64,000 bases of DNA from Paenibacillus sp. MMS20-IR301 (GCF_032302195.1 NZ_CP135275.1:2170001-2234000), one strand, 5' to 3'; shown: positions 35,491-44,623, numbered from the stretch's first letter. Made by a program: numbers and translations. Notes: generated by a model from the sequence alone, not told the origin.

Positions 35491-36070
35491 TCCGGTTACC
35501 CCCTTCGCTGTACTCTTCTATTGCAGAACGGTACACGACAAAATGGCCTTGAAATACCAGTTCTTCCCCGACATATGTAAATACGTTCACTTCAGCCTTG
35601 CCGCCGCGGCCCGCAAGCGAGATAACCTGCGCTTTGGCAATGCATTTCTCGCCCAGCCGGACCATTCGCACAAACCGGATATCGGCTGAAGCCGTCAAAG
35701 CAATCTCGTCGTTAATGATGGCAACAGCGAGTGAATTCGCCTGGCCGAACACATAGTGGCCGCGGGCGATCCCGTTCCTGGAGAACACATGCTCTTCACG
35801 GATTTCAAAGATCGAGATCCCGCTCCGGTCCAGCTGCAGATCCACAATATCACCAACCACTTCATCGGCAGGCAGCGAGCGGACCTGATCATAGGAGTGC
35901 TCCGCCATTTGCTTCATCCGCTCACGCAGCTCCGGAATCCCCAGCTCCATCCGGTCCAGCCGGATCGTCTGGATGCTCACCTTCAGCTGGCGGGTTAATT
36001 CCCGGTCCGTCACAAACGGATTACCTTCAATTATAGAGAGCAGCTGCTGCTGCCGTTCTTTCTTGGACAT
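35474..36070 (-). CDS. fapR: fatty-acid and phospholipid regulator FapR
   Basis: The 198-residue repressor has an N-terminal helix-turn-helix (VTDRELTRQLKVSIQTIRLDRMEL) and a C-terminal hot-dog domain that senses malonyl-CoA (FGQANSLAVAIIN, YVGEELVFQGHFVVY). An AGGAGG site precedes the ATG by an unusually long 14-15 nt. A near-perfect FapR operator lies 101 bp upstream, so the gene is probably autoregulated together with the rest of the operon. Confidence 0.95.
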   Translation of the reverse strand: MSKKERQQQLLSIIEGNPFVTDRELTRQLKVSIQTIRLDRMELGIPELRERMKQMAEHSYDQVRSLPADEVVGDIVDLQLDRSGISIFEIREEHVFSRNGIARGHYVFGQANSLAVAIINDEIALTASADIRFVRMVRLGEKCIAKAQVISLAGRGGKAEVNVFTYVGEELVFQGHFVVYRSAIEEYSEGGNRSADRH

Positions 36071-36170
36071 CCGCTCGATGGCGACTCACCTCCTGGCACA
36101 TGCCTGATCCGAAGCATCCGGCCGCAAGAGTGGCCGCTGTCATCACCTAACTCTGTTCTTAATTAGCCAA

Positions 36171-36187
36171 TTAGAACCAGGTACTAA
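36171..36187. promoter_or_regulatory. FapR operator
   Basis: The minus strand reads TTAGTACCTGGTTCTAA, one base from the palindrome TTAGTACCTGGTACTAA that FapR binds in Bacillus. It lies just downstream of a TATACT -10-like box, so binding would block the start of transcription of fapR-plsX-fab. Confidence 0.88.
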
Positions 36188-36304
36188 TATGTAGTATAAA
36201 GCATGCCGCCGCAAAAATAAAGCATTGACATGAAAACCGGCGTAAAACTGCGGATTTAAAAGGATATTTTATCGTGCAGGGCATATAGCTGCTTAAACTT
36301 ACAA

Positions 36305-36382
36305 AATAACCCCACAAAGTGGGGCTTTGGCTTCGAGGCGGATTCCAGGTACTTCACGGGGGCCCCGAAACATATAAATTCT
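36305..36382. repeat. about 75-bp dispersed GC-rich element, copy B
   Basis: This is the better preserved copy, with an intact CCCCAC-AAA-GTGGGG hairpin and a CGGGGGCCCCG palindrome. It sits directly after the rpmF terminator, as copy A sits after the rnc terminator. On the minus strand its end, CCCCACTTTGTGGGGTTATTTT, looks like a terminator. Confidence 0.75.
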
Positions 36383-36390
36383 TATCTTAC

Positions 36391-36425
36391 AAAAAAATAG
36401 CACTTCACCGGCAGATGAAGTGCTA
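36391..36425 (-). terminator. terminator of yceD-rpmF
   Basis: TAGCACTTCA pairs with TGAAGTGCTA, followed on the minus strand by seven T. Confidence 0.88.
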
Positions 36426-36439
36426 CTCTTCTATTCAAA

Positions 36440-36613
36440 CTAGTTTTTGATGATCTCTCTAGCTTTGTAAGTTCCGCAAACTTTGCATACGTGGTGAGCC
36501 AGTTTCAGCTCTCCGCATTGTTCACATTTCACCATACCTGGAACTACCAGTTTGAAGTGAGTGCGACGTTTGTCGCGGCGAGTCTTGGACGTTCTGCGTT
36601 GTGGTACTGCCAT
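36440..36613 (-). CDS. rpmF: 50S ribosomal protein L32
   Basis: The 57-residue protein begins [20 protein letters not shown]. It has the zinc-binding form: CEQC near residue 30 and CKVC near 43. GGAGG lies before the ATG. It follows the DUF177 gene by 54 bp and ends at its own terminator. The yceD-rpmF order is widely conserved. Confidence 0.95.
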   Translation of the reverse strand: MAVPQRRTSKTRRDKRRTHFKLVVPGMVKCEQCGELKLAHHVCKVCGTYKAREIIKN

Positions 36614-36667
36614 GATTAATCAGCCTCCTGAGTTTGTTGTTGACCCGTTATACCACGGGAATTGTTC

Positions 36668-37189
36668 TTAGTTATCTTGCTTGGTAAAGAATCCTTTCAA
36701 CGCAGCGAGTCTTGGATCGATCACTGTGTTGTCGCAACTGCAGGTGCCTTCGTTCAAATTTTGTCCACATGTCTGACAAAGACCAAGACAGTCTGCCTTG
36801 CACAATACCGAATCCGGTAAGTGCAGTACGAAGTTTTCTTCCGCAAACGGAACAAGATCCACAATCTCGTCCTCTACGTAGATGATTTCGTCATCTTCGT
36901 CTTCGGGAAGAACCGGCTGCTTAAGCCATTTGAAAGTCTCAGCAAAAGGAATGTTCAGTTTGCTGTTCACTTCGCTGAGGCAACGTGCACATAACATGTC
37001 CACATTCCCTTCCAGTGTTCCCACCACGTTCACACTATCGGTTCCCGCGGGCAGCGCTTTAAGGTTCACTGTGAGCGGCGCAACAGCAAGTATATCCTTC
37101 CGCCCTTTGACAAGCTCGCTGACATCCAGTGTCTCCTGGAGGTGCAGAGGCTCGTCGGCATTAGCCAATTTGCGAAAGTGAATCTTCAT
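36668..37189 (-). CDS. yceD: DUF177 / YceD-family protein
   Basis: The 173-residue protein starts at ATG 37189 after TTTGGAGTG; the frame extends upstream to 37315 without a site. Features: a beta-rich N half (LHLQETLDVSELVKGR), a CARC motif near residue 64, an acidic LPEDEDDEIIYVEDE stretch, and a C-terminal CKADCLGLCQTCGQ cluster that may bind metal. The family is linked to 50S or 23S rRNA maturation in plants and bacteria. It is cotranscribed with rpmF. Confidence 0.9.
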   Translation of the reverse strand: MKIHFRKLANADEPLHLQETLDVSELVKGRKDILAVAPLTVNLKALPAGTDSVNVVGTLEGNVDMLCARCLSEVNSKLNIPFAETFKWLKQPVLPEDEDDEIIYVEDEIVDLVPFAEENFVLHLPDSVLCKADCLGLCQTCGQNLNEGTCSCDNTVIDPRLAALKGFFTKQDN

Positions 37190-37340
37190 ATTCATCACTC
37201 CAAACAAACAAAAATTATTATACCTAGAATTACCGGACTTTGTCAACCATTTTCCCTTTATATTGTTTCGGCAACCGGAACAATTTATGATATAACTATT
37301 GAAACAATATATCAATCAGGAATTTGGAGTGACGTTATCC

Positions 37341-38576
37341 GTGACTACTGTTGGCATTATTGCCGAATATAACCCTTTACATAACGGGCATGTCCATCAT
37401 TTTACCGAGGCCAAAAGAATATCAGGCGCGGACCGCTCCATCGTGATTATGAGCGGCCCGTTCACCCAGCGCGGCGAGCCGGCGGCGGTCAGCAAGCGCG
37501 CCCGCACCGAGATGGCGCTGCATATGGGCGCTGATCTAGTGATTGAGCTGCCGGTGGTCTATGCCGTCCAGCCGGCAGAATGGTTCGCCTTCGGAGCGGT
37601 CTCCTTGCTGGAAGCGACCGGCGTCGCGGACAGCCTGTGCTTCGGCTCCGAAGCCGGCACTTTGGGCGAACTGCTGCCCCTCTCTGCCTTCCTGGCTGAG
37701 GAGAGCAGCTCGCTTAAAGCCGAGATCCGCGCGCGCATGGCAAGCGGATCGGGCTTCCCCGCCGCCTACAGCGCAGCTGCGGCGGCGGCATGGACCTCTT
37801 TCATGGGAGAGGAGAAACCGTTAGAAGCCGAAATAATCTTGCGGCAGCCGAACAACAGCCTCGGCCTGCACTACCTGATCGCGCTGCGGCGGCTTGGCAG
37901 CGCGATCACGCCCTTGACCGTGCCGCGCACAGGCGCGGGCTTCCACGACCCGCTGCAGGGCGGGTCTGGCATTGCCAGTGCAACAGCAATCCGCCGGCTG
38001 CTGCAGGAGGGCGGGTCACCGGCGGCCTACATGCCGGAGTATAGCGTGTCCATCCTGGAGCGGGAGCATGCGGCCGGCCGGGGGCCGCTGCAGCTGGAGG
38101 ACTTCCGGATTCCGCTGCGCCACGTGCTGTCCACACACTCCGCAGCAGAGCTGCGCCGTGTGCAGGATATGAACGAAGGGCTGGAGAACAGGCTGCTAAG
38201 CAGCCTCTCCCGGCTGGAGAAATTCACTGTAGCCGGACTGCTCCAGGAGCTGAAGAGCAAACGTTATACCCTTACCCGGCTTCAGCGGCTGCTGGTCCAT
38301 ACCCTGCTGAACCATAGCAGGGAGGAGATGCTGCCGGCCGGGCTGGGTAAAGGTCCGGGTTACATCAGGGTGCTTGGCTTCCGGGAGAGCGGCCGCCTGC
38401 TGCTGAAGCAAATGAAGCAGCAGGCCTCACTCCCTGTGGTCACAAGCCCGGCCCGCTTCACCCATCCCATGCTGGAGCGGGATCTGCAGGCGGCAGCAGT
38501 ATTCGCCGGTGCCTATGCCGACCCGCTGCGCAGTGATCTGTACAGCGACTACCTGGAGCCGCCGGTCAGGGTGTAA
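37341..38576 (+). CDS. tmcAL: tRNA(Met) cytidine acetate ligase TmcAL
   Basis: The 411-residue enzyme makes N4-acetylcytidine at the wobble position of elongator tRNA-Met, using acetate and ATP. GIIAEYNPLHNGHVHHF contains the nucleotidyl-transferase HxGH-like motif; IMSGPFTQRGEPA and PNNSLGLHYL are also typical. The GTG at 37341 is preceded by GGAGTG at 9 nt; the frame starts earlier without a site. Much of 37440-38100 is very GC-rich. Its 3' end overlaps that of sepM by 11 bp (convergent). Confidence 0.92.
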   Translation: MTTVGIIAEYNPLHNGHVHHFTEAKRISGADRSIVIMSGPFTQRGEPAAVSKRARTEMALHMGADLVIELPVVYAVQPAEWFAFGAVSLLEATGVADSLCFGSEAGTLGELLPLSAFLAEESSSLKAEIRARMASGSGFPAAYSAAAAAAWTSFMGEEKPLEAEIILRQPNNSLGLHYLIALRRLGSAITPLTVPRTGAGFHDPLQGGSGIASATAIRRLLQEGGSPAAYMPEYSVSILEREHAAGRGPLQLEDFRIPLRHVLSTHSAAELRRVQDMNEGLENRLLSSLSRLEKFTVAGLLQELKSKRYTLTRLQRLLVHTLLNHSREEMLPAGLGKGPGYIRVLGFRESGRLLLKQMKQQASLPVVTSPARFTHPMLERDLQAAAVFAGAYADPLRSDLYSDYLEPPVRV

Positions 38577-39606
38577 CCACCGGCTGCTCTTCCATATATT
38601 TCAGCGCATCCGAAAGTGTGGACACCGGAATCAGCTTCATCCTGGTGCCGATCTGCTCCGCCTTCGCTTTAGCCTCATCATAATTCTTGACTGGCACGAA
38701 GAAGAACTCCGCATTCTTGCGGTCGGCAGCGACGATCTTGTGCTTCACACCGCCGATTGCCCCTACAGTACCTTCAGCATCTATCGTACCGGTACCTGCT
38801 ACCCGGTGGCCTTTGGTCAGATCCCCCGGGGTCAGCCGGTTATAGATCTCCATCGTGAACATCAATCCGGCAGACGGCCCGCCGACATCTGTACTTACGA
38901 AGCTGACAGCCTTGCCCGCTTCCTTCGGCTCTACCTTTTGAACGGCCCCGATAACCACTCCGAAGCCCGGCCGCCCGGCCGAGGCTTCTTTATCCTTAAC
39001 CTCCACCAGCTGTACCTGTTCGGTTATTTCCTTGCCGCTGCGCTGCAGGACAACCTCCACCTTATCGCCGACCTTATTCGCCGACAGCAGCGCAGACAAA
39101 GCAGCCGGATCAGCGGCCTTCTGTCCTTTTACAGTAATGATCTTGTCTCCCGGCTGAAACTGCCCTTTACTCGCGGCAGCCGGCACCGAAAAGACATACA
39201 GATAATCGACTACATCCGCATAAGGCACCTTAGCCGCATGATAAGCGGCCTGTACAGCATAAGACTGCGAGCTGTTCATATAGAAGACCTGCTCAGCCGC
39301 GTACTCCTGTTCCGTCTTATCCTGCAGGCGGGTCTCTTTCAGCACGACCTCCGCATTGGCATTAAAGACAGATGCAATCAGAAGCGCAACATTCGCATAC
39401 CTCGCAGAAACGGTTGTCATCATAAATGTTCCCTGCTCCTCAGGATCCGCATTCTCCACTTTGATCATCGGCGCTACCTCCGAGGCACTGCCCGGCTGGT
39501 ACACAATGTAAGGCGTATTCATAAAGACAACAACATAGAGAATAACCACGAATGAAAACAAATAAGCTGTGGCGCGGATTCCGGTCCGCCGTTTCGGCTG
39601 CCTCAA
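38566..39606 (-). CDS. SepM/YlbL-type membrane-anchored Lon-like protease
   Basis: The 346-residue protein has one N-terminal membrane helix (residues 12-29), a PDZ domain (KGQFQPGDKIITVKGQKA) and a Lon-type protease domain. The catalytic Ser is in DVGGPSAGLMF and the Lys in GGVKHKIVAAD. It should cleave peptides or small proteins outside the cell; in streptococci SepM trims a competence peptide and in Bacillus YlbL acts on a checkpoint inhibitor. The start is TTG after AAGGG. Convergent with tmcAL. Confidence 0.9.
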   Translation of the reverse strand: MRQPKRRTGIRATAYLFSFVVILYVVVFMNTPYIVYQPGSASEVAPMIKVENADPEEQGTFMMTTVSARYANVALLIASVFNANAEVVLKETRLQDKTEQEYAAEQVFYMNSSQSYAVQAAYHAAKVPYADVVDYLYVFSVPAAASKGQFQPGDKIITVKGQKAADPAALSALLSANKVGDKVEVVLQRSGKEITEQVQLVEVKDKEASAGRPGFGVVIGAVQKVEPKEAGKAVSFVSTDVGGPSAGLMFTMEIYNRLTPGDLTKGHRVAGTGTIDAEGTVGAIGGVKHKIVAADRKNAEFFFVPVKNYDEAKAKAEQIGTRMKLIPVSTLSDALKYMEEQPVVTP

Positions 39607-39767
39607 GTCTGAACCCTTCTTTCCCGCGGCTCAAAGCCGCGGCACTGGAATATGCTGCCCGGAACCGGGAGCTGCTCTTTTTGGCTAAGGCATGATGGTT
39701 GTCTCGCCCGCATAAGTTGATAACAAGTCCTGCCCATGTCCTAAGCTATGAAGAGGTGATGCTTCTA

Positions 39768-41030
39768 ATGATTAACTTTAAAATAAGACGGGGCCTCGCA
39801 GGCTCCGCCGTCTTCGTACCGGGGGCTGCCGCCATTGTGCTGGCAATCGCCATCGTCCTGGCTCCGGAAGCCTCCTTCAATGCCTCGCTTGAAGGGCTGA
39901 AGCTCTGGTGGACGATTGTCTTCCCGGCACTCCTGCCCTTCCTGATCCTGTCCGAGATGCTGAACGCTTTCGGATTTGTACACGGCGTGGGCGTGCTGCT
40001 GGAGCCGCTGATGCGGCGGCTGTTCCGCCTTCCCGGGGCGGGCGGCTGGACCCTGGTAATGGGTATTACCGCCGGCTTCCCCGGCGGAGCGGGTGCTGTC
40101 CGGCAGCTGCACAAGCAGGGCATCCTGACGGACAAGGAAGCTGGAAGCATGGCATCCATCGTGCATTATGCCAGCCCGGTTACCCTGCTCATTGTGATCG
40201 GAACGGCATTCCTGCACAGTCCCGCAGCCGGGTACGCCCTGCTGGCCATCCACTGGCTGTCAGGCCTTGCCGCAGGCAGTATTGCCGTCCGCCTTGGCGC
40301 TGCGCAGCCGGCAGCTCCCATCCCGGCGCCCGCTGCTGAAACGGCGCAAGCCAGGATACCCGGCAACAGCCTGAACGCCAAAAAGGCATCCTTGCCCGGA
40401 CGTATTCATCAGGCTGTGCTGGATGCCCGCTCAAGAGACGGACGGGGCTTCGGCAAGGTACTTGGTGAATCCGTGTCTGCCGCCGTCCAGAATCTGATGA
40501 TTGTCGGCGGTTATATGATCATGTTCGCTGTAGTCGTGAGCATTATATCCACGCTGCTCCCGCAGCTGCCGCCCCGGTTCACTGCAGGCCTGCTGGAGAT
40601 TCATCTCGGAGCCCGGGCGATGGTCCCGGAAGCAGTAAACAGCAGCTTCATCCTGGGCAGCCGCCTGGGTCCGGCCCTGTTGTCTGCAGCCTTAGCCTGG
40701 AGCGGAATCTGCGCCCAGCTTCAGGCTTTGACCTTACTTAGGCCGGCACAAGTCCGCTTCCTTCCGTTCGCAGCTGTACGGCTCCTGCACGCAGCGCTTG
40801 CCTTTGCCTTAACCGCCGTGCTCTGGCAGCCGTTAATGAATACACGGGCTGCCGTGCTTCCTGTCTTCACCGGACTGGCCTCCGCCAGCCAGCAGGGCAG
40901 CCCTTCACTGCTGCGGCTCTGGAGCTTCATTCCGCAAATGCTGGGTCTCCAGGGACTGCTGCTCCTGTTGTTTTTAGTCTTGTCTGCAGCCGTGAGGCTC
41001 TTTAGCCGGCACCGCCGGCCATCCGGCTGA
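39768..41030 (+). CDS. ylbJ: sporulation membrane protein YlbJ
   Basis: The 420-residue protein has many hydrophobic segments and two gate-like regions of the nucleoside-transporter fold: WWTIVFPALLPFLILSEML and GITAGFPGGAGAVRQLH. In B. subtilis the gene is expressed in the mother cell and is needed for a mature spore. ATG 39768 follows GAGGTG at 9 nt; the open frame begins earlier without a site. Its last 29 bp overlap the 3' end of coaD on the other strand. Confidence 0.9.
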   Translation: MINFKIRRGLAGSAVFVPGAAAIVLAIAIVLAPEASFNASLEGLKLWWTIVFPALLPFLILSEMLNAFGFVHGVGVLLEPLMRRLFRLPGAGGWTLVMGITAGFPGGAGAVRQLHKQGILTDKEAGSMASIVHYASPVTLLIVIGTAFLHSPAAGYALLAIHWLSGLAAGSIAVRLGAAQPAAPIPAPAAETAQARIPGNSLNAKKASLPGRIHQAVLDARSRDGRGFGKVLGESVSAAVQNLMIVGGYMIMFAVVVSIISTLLPQLPPRFTAGLLEIHLGARAMVPEAVNSSFILGSRLGPALLSAALAWSGICAQLQALTLLRPAQVRFLPFAAVRLLHAALAFALTAVLWQPLMNTRAAVLPVFTGLASASQQGSPSLLRLWSFIPQMLGLQGLLLLLFLVLSAAVRLFSRHRRPSG

Positions 41031-41520
41031 ACTTAAGCTTCATAGCCTGCTCAACCTCCGGGGTTACGAAATCCGAGACATTTCCGCCAAAGTGGGCGAT
41101 CTCCTTGACCACGCTGGAGCTGAGATAGGAATACTTTGGATTCGTCATCATAAAGATCGTTTCCGCATCAGGATTCAGGTTATGGTTAATAGATGCATTC
41201 TGCAGCTCATACTCGAAGTCCGTAACCGTCCGGATTCCCCGGACAATTACCTGGGCATCCTTTTGCCGGATATAGTTGACCAGCAGATCGCGGAAGCTGT
41301 CGACCTCCACATTCGGAATGTCGGCAGTTGCCTGGCGCAGGAGATCCGTGCGCTCTTCGACGGAGAACAGCGGATTCTTGCTTAGATTGTTCAGCACGGC
41401 CACAATCAGCCGGTCGAACTGCTTGGCGGCCCGGTGAATAATATCCATATGACCCAGCGTAACCGGGTCGAAGGTGCCCGGGTAAATGGCTACACGCTCT
41501 TTTCTAATTTGCAGACTCAT
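41002..41520 (-). CDS. coaD: phosphopantetheine adenylyltransferase
   Basis: The 172-residue enzyme makes dephospho-CoA from phosphopantetheine and ATP. YPGTFDPVTLGHMDII holds the T/HxGH motif, VRGIRTVTDFEYELQNA and SYLSSSVVKEIA are the other signatures. ATG 41520 is chosen because GGAGG lies 6 nt before it; an adjacent ATG is too close. It overlaps rsmD by 17 bp and converges on ylbJ. Confidence 0.95.
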   Translation of the reverse strand: MSLQIRKERVAIYPGTFDPVTLGHMDIIHRAAKQFDRLIVAVLNNLSKNPLFSVEERTDLLRQATADIPNVEVDSFRDLLVNYIRQKDAQVIVRGIRTVTDFEYELQNASINHNLNPDAETIFMMTNPKYSYLSSSVVKEIAHFGGNVSDFVTPEVEQAMKLKFSRMAGGAG

Positions 41521-42112
41521 CATTAACCTCCCCGCCGCTCCCGGAACCCTCTTGCAGAGCAGCTTCATACTGATAAATAGCTATTGTCGTCTCTCCATAT
41601 ACGGACAGCCGTGTTCTGCTGAAGCCCGGAATATGCTCCGGGTAATCGTAGCCGGATTCATGCTCCAGTACAATTACCGCATCCTGCTTCAATAAATGTT
41701 TGGCTGCCATCGTCATCATGAGCTCATCCCCATGCTTAAGACGGTAAGGGGGATCCAGAAAAACCAGATCAAAGGCTCTCCCCCGCTTCTCCAGCGCACC
41801 GAGCGCTCTTGAGGCATCATTGCGGTATACCTCTGCCTGGGCTTCCAGCTTGGCTGCTTGCAGGTTTGCACGTACCGTATCGAGCGCTTTCTGCTCCATA
41901 TCCACGAATACAGCCGTTTCCATCCCTCTGCTCAGAGCTTCAATTCCAAGGCCTCCGGTGCCTGCATACAAATCAAGCGCGGCTCCGCCTTCGAAATAAG
42001 GGCCGATCATACTGAAAATTGCTTCCTTCACCTTATCGGTTGTTGGCCGCGTGCCGTTGCCCGGAACACTCTTCAGCGGCCTGCCCTTTGCACTTCCCGA
42101 TATTACTCTCAC
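41504..42112 (-). CDS. rsmD: 16S rRNA (guanine966-N2)-methyltransferase
   Basis: The 202-residue enzyme methylates 16S rRNA at G966 (E. coli numbering). MRVISGSAKGRPL and RPTTDKVKEAIFSMIG form the N-terminal signature, LDLYAGTGGLGIEALSRG binds SAM, and FLDPPY is the catalytic loop. It is first in a two-gene unit with coaD, the common Firmicute order. Confidence 0.95.
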   Translation of the reverse strand: MRVISGSAKGRPLKSVPGNGTRPTTDKVKEAIFSMIGPYFEGGAALDLYAGTGGLGIEALSRGMETAVFVDMEQKALDTVRANLQAAKLEAQAEVYRNDASRALGALEKRGRAFDLVFLDPPYRLKHGDELMMTMAAKHLLKQDAVIVLEHESGYDYPEHIPGFSRTRLSVYGETTIAIYQYEAALQEGSGSGGEVNDESAN

Positions 42113-42380
42113 CGATCATCCACCTGCTTTTATGTCTCTAATAGTTATGCCGGTTCAGGGCATAAGTCCAAGCCTATAGTAACACAATTGTTCCATGAAA
42201 TAAAAAGATTGTCCGGTTTTGTCACAACGCGGCATTTAGAAATTATTCCGGGCAGATGTATAAAATACGGGCAGCCGGGCCATCCTGTAACTATCGACAT
42301 CGCAAAATGTCGTAGACAACCGCGGAGCAGGCTTACGTTTCCCCATAAGCTCTTCGTCCGGTTTCTCCTCTCCCATGAAA
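42113..42380. other. intergenic region upstream of rsmD
   Basis: I see no gene here. It should contain the rsmD-coaD promoter, but no box pair stands out. Confidence 0.4.
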
Positions 42381-42409
42381 GAGGCTCCCGAAAGGGAGCC
42401 TCGATTTTT
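42381..42409. terminator. bidirectional terminator
   Basis: GAGGCTCCC-GAAA-GGGAGCCTC is followed by GATTTTTTG on the plus strand and by TTTC on the minus strand, where it would end the coiled-coil gene. Confidence 0.75.
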
Positions 42410-42424
42410 TGTGTTCTATAACAA

Positions 42425-42805
42425 CTATTTAATCCGCTTAATCTGAGCTTCATGCTCAATGGAGCGTACAGAGAGCAATTCGATAATCCGGTGCTGATTC
42501 TCCAGCAGAGACTCAACATTAATGAGACGTTCGTTCGTTTCCAGTACCGCACGCTTAATCAGTCCCTGGTCTTGTTGTAAAACCTGAACATCTTGCTTTA
42601 ATTCCTGTACATCTTGCTTTAATTCGTGTACATCTTGCTTCAATTCCTGTACATCTTGCTTTAATTCGTGAACATCTTGCTTCAATTCGTGTACATCTTG
42701 TCTCTGTGCCGTCTGCTCGGCCTCTATCCGCTCCAAACGGTCATTCACAGGGACTAATTCTTCCCGGATGACAGACCGCAGCAGCTTCGCCAGATCATTA
42801 TCCAT
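42425..42805 (-). CDS. heptad-repeat coiled-coil protein, function unknown
   Basis: The 126-residue protein has six perfect or near-perfect seven-residue repeats, QDVHELK or QDVQELK, at residues 36-77. They are encoded by 21-bp tandem DNA repeats at 42575-42700. Val and Leu occupy the a and d positions, so a long parallel coiled coil is expected. The flanks (MDNDLAKLLRSVIREELVPV and a C-terminal helix) are also helical. Near-identical DNA repeats mean the length may change by slippage in whole heptads. I do not recognise a function. Confidence 0.75.
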   Translation of the reverse strand: MDNDLAKLLRSVIREELVPVNDRLERIEAEQTAQRQDVHELKQDVHELKQDVQELKQDVHELKQDVQELKQDVQVLQQDQGLIKRAVLETNERLINVESLLENQHRIIELLSVRSIEHEAQIKRIK

Positions 42806-42895
42806 GTGCTCCGCTCCTTCAATCTTAATACATAGATTGTATCAGAAGCGGAGGTGTTAATCTACCTGTAACCGCAGGAAATACGAACATACGCT

Positions 42896-44623
42896 TCACT
42901 TATTATGTTTCATAATCCACTGCCCCATGTCCTTAATCACCTGTGCATCAACCAGTCCCGGAACCTTATATTCTTCTGCTGTTCCTGAGGCCTCGCCGTC
43001 ATAGTTAACGAAGAAATGATTCAGCCCCGGATACAGCTTGAATTCTGCCGAGCTGTTCCCCTTCAGCACATCCTTCCAGAGCGGATAATCCTTGTCGGCA
43101 AAAATCTGAAAGTCATCGCTGCCCTGCAGGACAAGCACGGGCTTCGCCAGCTTGCGCCCAAGATTTGCTGCACTGTGCTGATCCATCTCCTTGAGATAAT
43201 AGGCGGAGGCACCAAATACAGATGCCGCTGCTTTAGCCTGCTCATCCGTCAGCGAAGACAGGGCCTGAGCTTTGGCCAGCTCGGCATTCACGACCGCTGC
43301 AGCTTCAGCCTTGCCCGGAGCAGTGTCAGCCAGCTTGCCCAGCAGCATCATATTCTGGTCGTAGATAATCTCCCACAGGCTGCGCGGCGAGCCGGCAAGC
43401 AGGATCAGCCCGGCGAAGCCGCCGCCTTCCGCATCAATCCGCGGACCCAGCATACCGCCAAGGCTGTGTCCGGCGAGGTAGACCTGCGCAGCATTAAGAC
43501 GCGGGTCCTGCTTCAGCAGTGCGGCCGCTGCAATTGCATCCTCAATTGTTTCCTCTTTAACCGTAACTCCTGCGGCAGCAGCTCCCGTGAACTGCTGCGG
43601 GTAGCTGTACACGCGTTTGTTGTAGCGCAGAACGGCAATCCCCTGCCCGGCAAGACCATAGGCGATGTCACGGAACGGTTTGTAGGCATAAGCTGCTTCA
43701 TTCAAATCTGAGCTGCCCGAGCCGTGTACCAGGATAACTGAAGGGAGCGGCTTCGCTGACTTGGCAGGAAGCGTCAGAATCCCTTTAAGCGGATGCGCGG
43801 TTCCTGCTCCGACGGTCACCTCTTCTTCGGTAACCCCCTCCGGCAGAGCAAGGTCCGGTGCCGCAGCTGAAGCAGCGCCCGGAGCAAACCTGAGTCCCTG
43901 GATTTTGCCGCTGCCGTCAACTGTAATCGTGGTATTCATCTCCCCTTGCTCAAAGGCTGCCGTTACAGCCAGCAGATGCTGACCCTGCTCACGGCTGCTG
44001 GTTAAAGAATGCTGGTCAACATACTTCCCATAAGCTGAAGTCATGCTCTCCCAGCCCTGCTGCAGCTTCACCACGGACAGATTTTTGCGGACCTCAGGGC
44101 TGAACCAACGCTCCGACACTGCCGCATACCGGCCCGAAGCCAGATCATTCATTACGGCTGCAGTGTAATACTGCGGAGTCCAGGCCATTGCTTCAGCAGA
44201 GTTAGCAGAGGAGTTCGTGATATAACCGATTTCATCCAGCAGGGCCAGCGGAATGTAGATCCGGTTACGCTTCAGCACTGCTGCACCTTCAATAGTCAGC
44301 GTCTCCTTGCCGTTCAGCAGAAACTGGCCGCTGCCAAGCTTCATTTCAAGCTTAATTGTGCTGCTGTGAATCTGCAGGCTGGCGTTCTCCCGTATGTACG
44401 TTGCCTCGTATCCAAGCAGTTTTCCTGTCTGGCGTACCGGCACCATGACCGCTCCACCCTCCAGATAAGGCGTTTCTCCGGCAGGAGAATTCATGACTTC
44501 ACCGTTAACTGTAAAAGTAACTTGATTCCCCTCTGCCTGCACGGTCTCCGGTACGTTAATCCCCGCAGTGAGCAGCAGCAGACAGGCAAGTCCCGTCAGT
44601 GTGAAGCGCTTCATTTTTTTCAT
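42896..44623 (-). CDS. secreted alpha/beta hydrolase with copper-amine-oxidase-like stalk domain
   Basis: The 575-residue protein has a signal peptide (residues 1-30, ending VQAEG), a stalk domain common in Paenibacillus surface proteins (VMVPVRQTGKLLGYEATY, IYIPLALLDEIGY), a DUF3887-like segment (ERWFSPEVRKNL...), and an alpha/beta hydrolase domain. The nucleophile Ser is in LAGHSLGGMLG, Asp in QGSDDFQIF and His in YPGLNHFFVN. VILVHGSGSSD supplies the oxyanion region. The substrate is unknown; esterase or peptidase activity is possible. Confidence 0.87.
   Translation of the reverse strand: MKKMKRFTLTGLACLLLLTAGINVPETVQAEGNQVTFTVNGEVMNSPAGETPYLEGGAVMVPVRQTGKLLGYEATYIRENASLQIHSSTIKLEMKLGSGQFLLNGKETLTIEGAAVLKRNRIYIPLALLDEIGYITNSSANSAEAMAWTPQYYTAAVMNDLASGRYAAVSERWFSPEVRKNLSVVKLQQGWESMTSAYGKYVDQHSLTSSREQGQHLLAVTAAFEQGEMNTTITVDGSGKIQGLRFAPGAASAAAPDLALPEGVTEEEVTVGAGTAHPLKGILTLPAKSAKPLPSVILVHGSGSSDLNEAAYAYKPFRDIAYGLAGQGIAVLRYNKRVYSYPQQFTGAAAAGVTVKEETIEDAIAAAALLKQDPRLNAAQVYLAGHSLGGMLGPRIDAEGGGFAGLILLAGSPRSLWEIIYDQNMMLLGKLADTAPGKAEAAAVVNAELAKAQALSSLTDEQAKAAASVFGASAYYLKEMDQHSAANLGRKLAKPVLVLQGSDDFQIFADKDYPLWKDVLKGNSSAEFKLYPGLNHFFVNYDGEASGTAEEYKVPGLVDAQVIKDMGQWIMKHNK

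Noticed and set aside
41858..42421. 187-codon plus-strand frame between rsmD and the coiled-coil gene
   Set aside because: It is antisense to rsmD for much of its length, has no ribosome binding site and unlikely composition.
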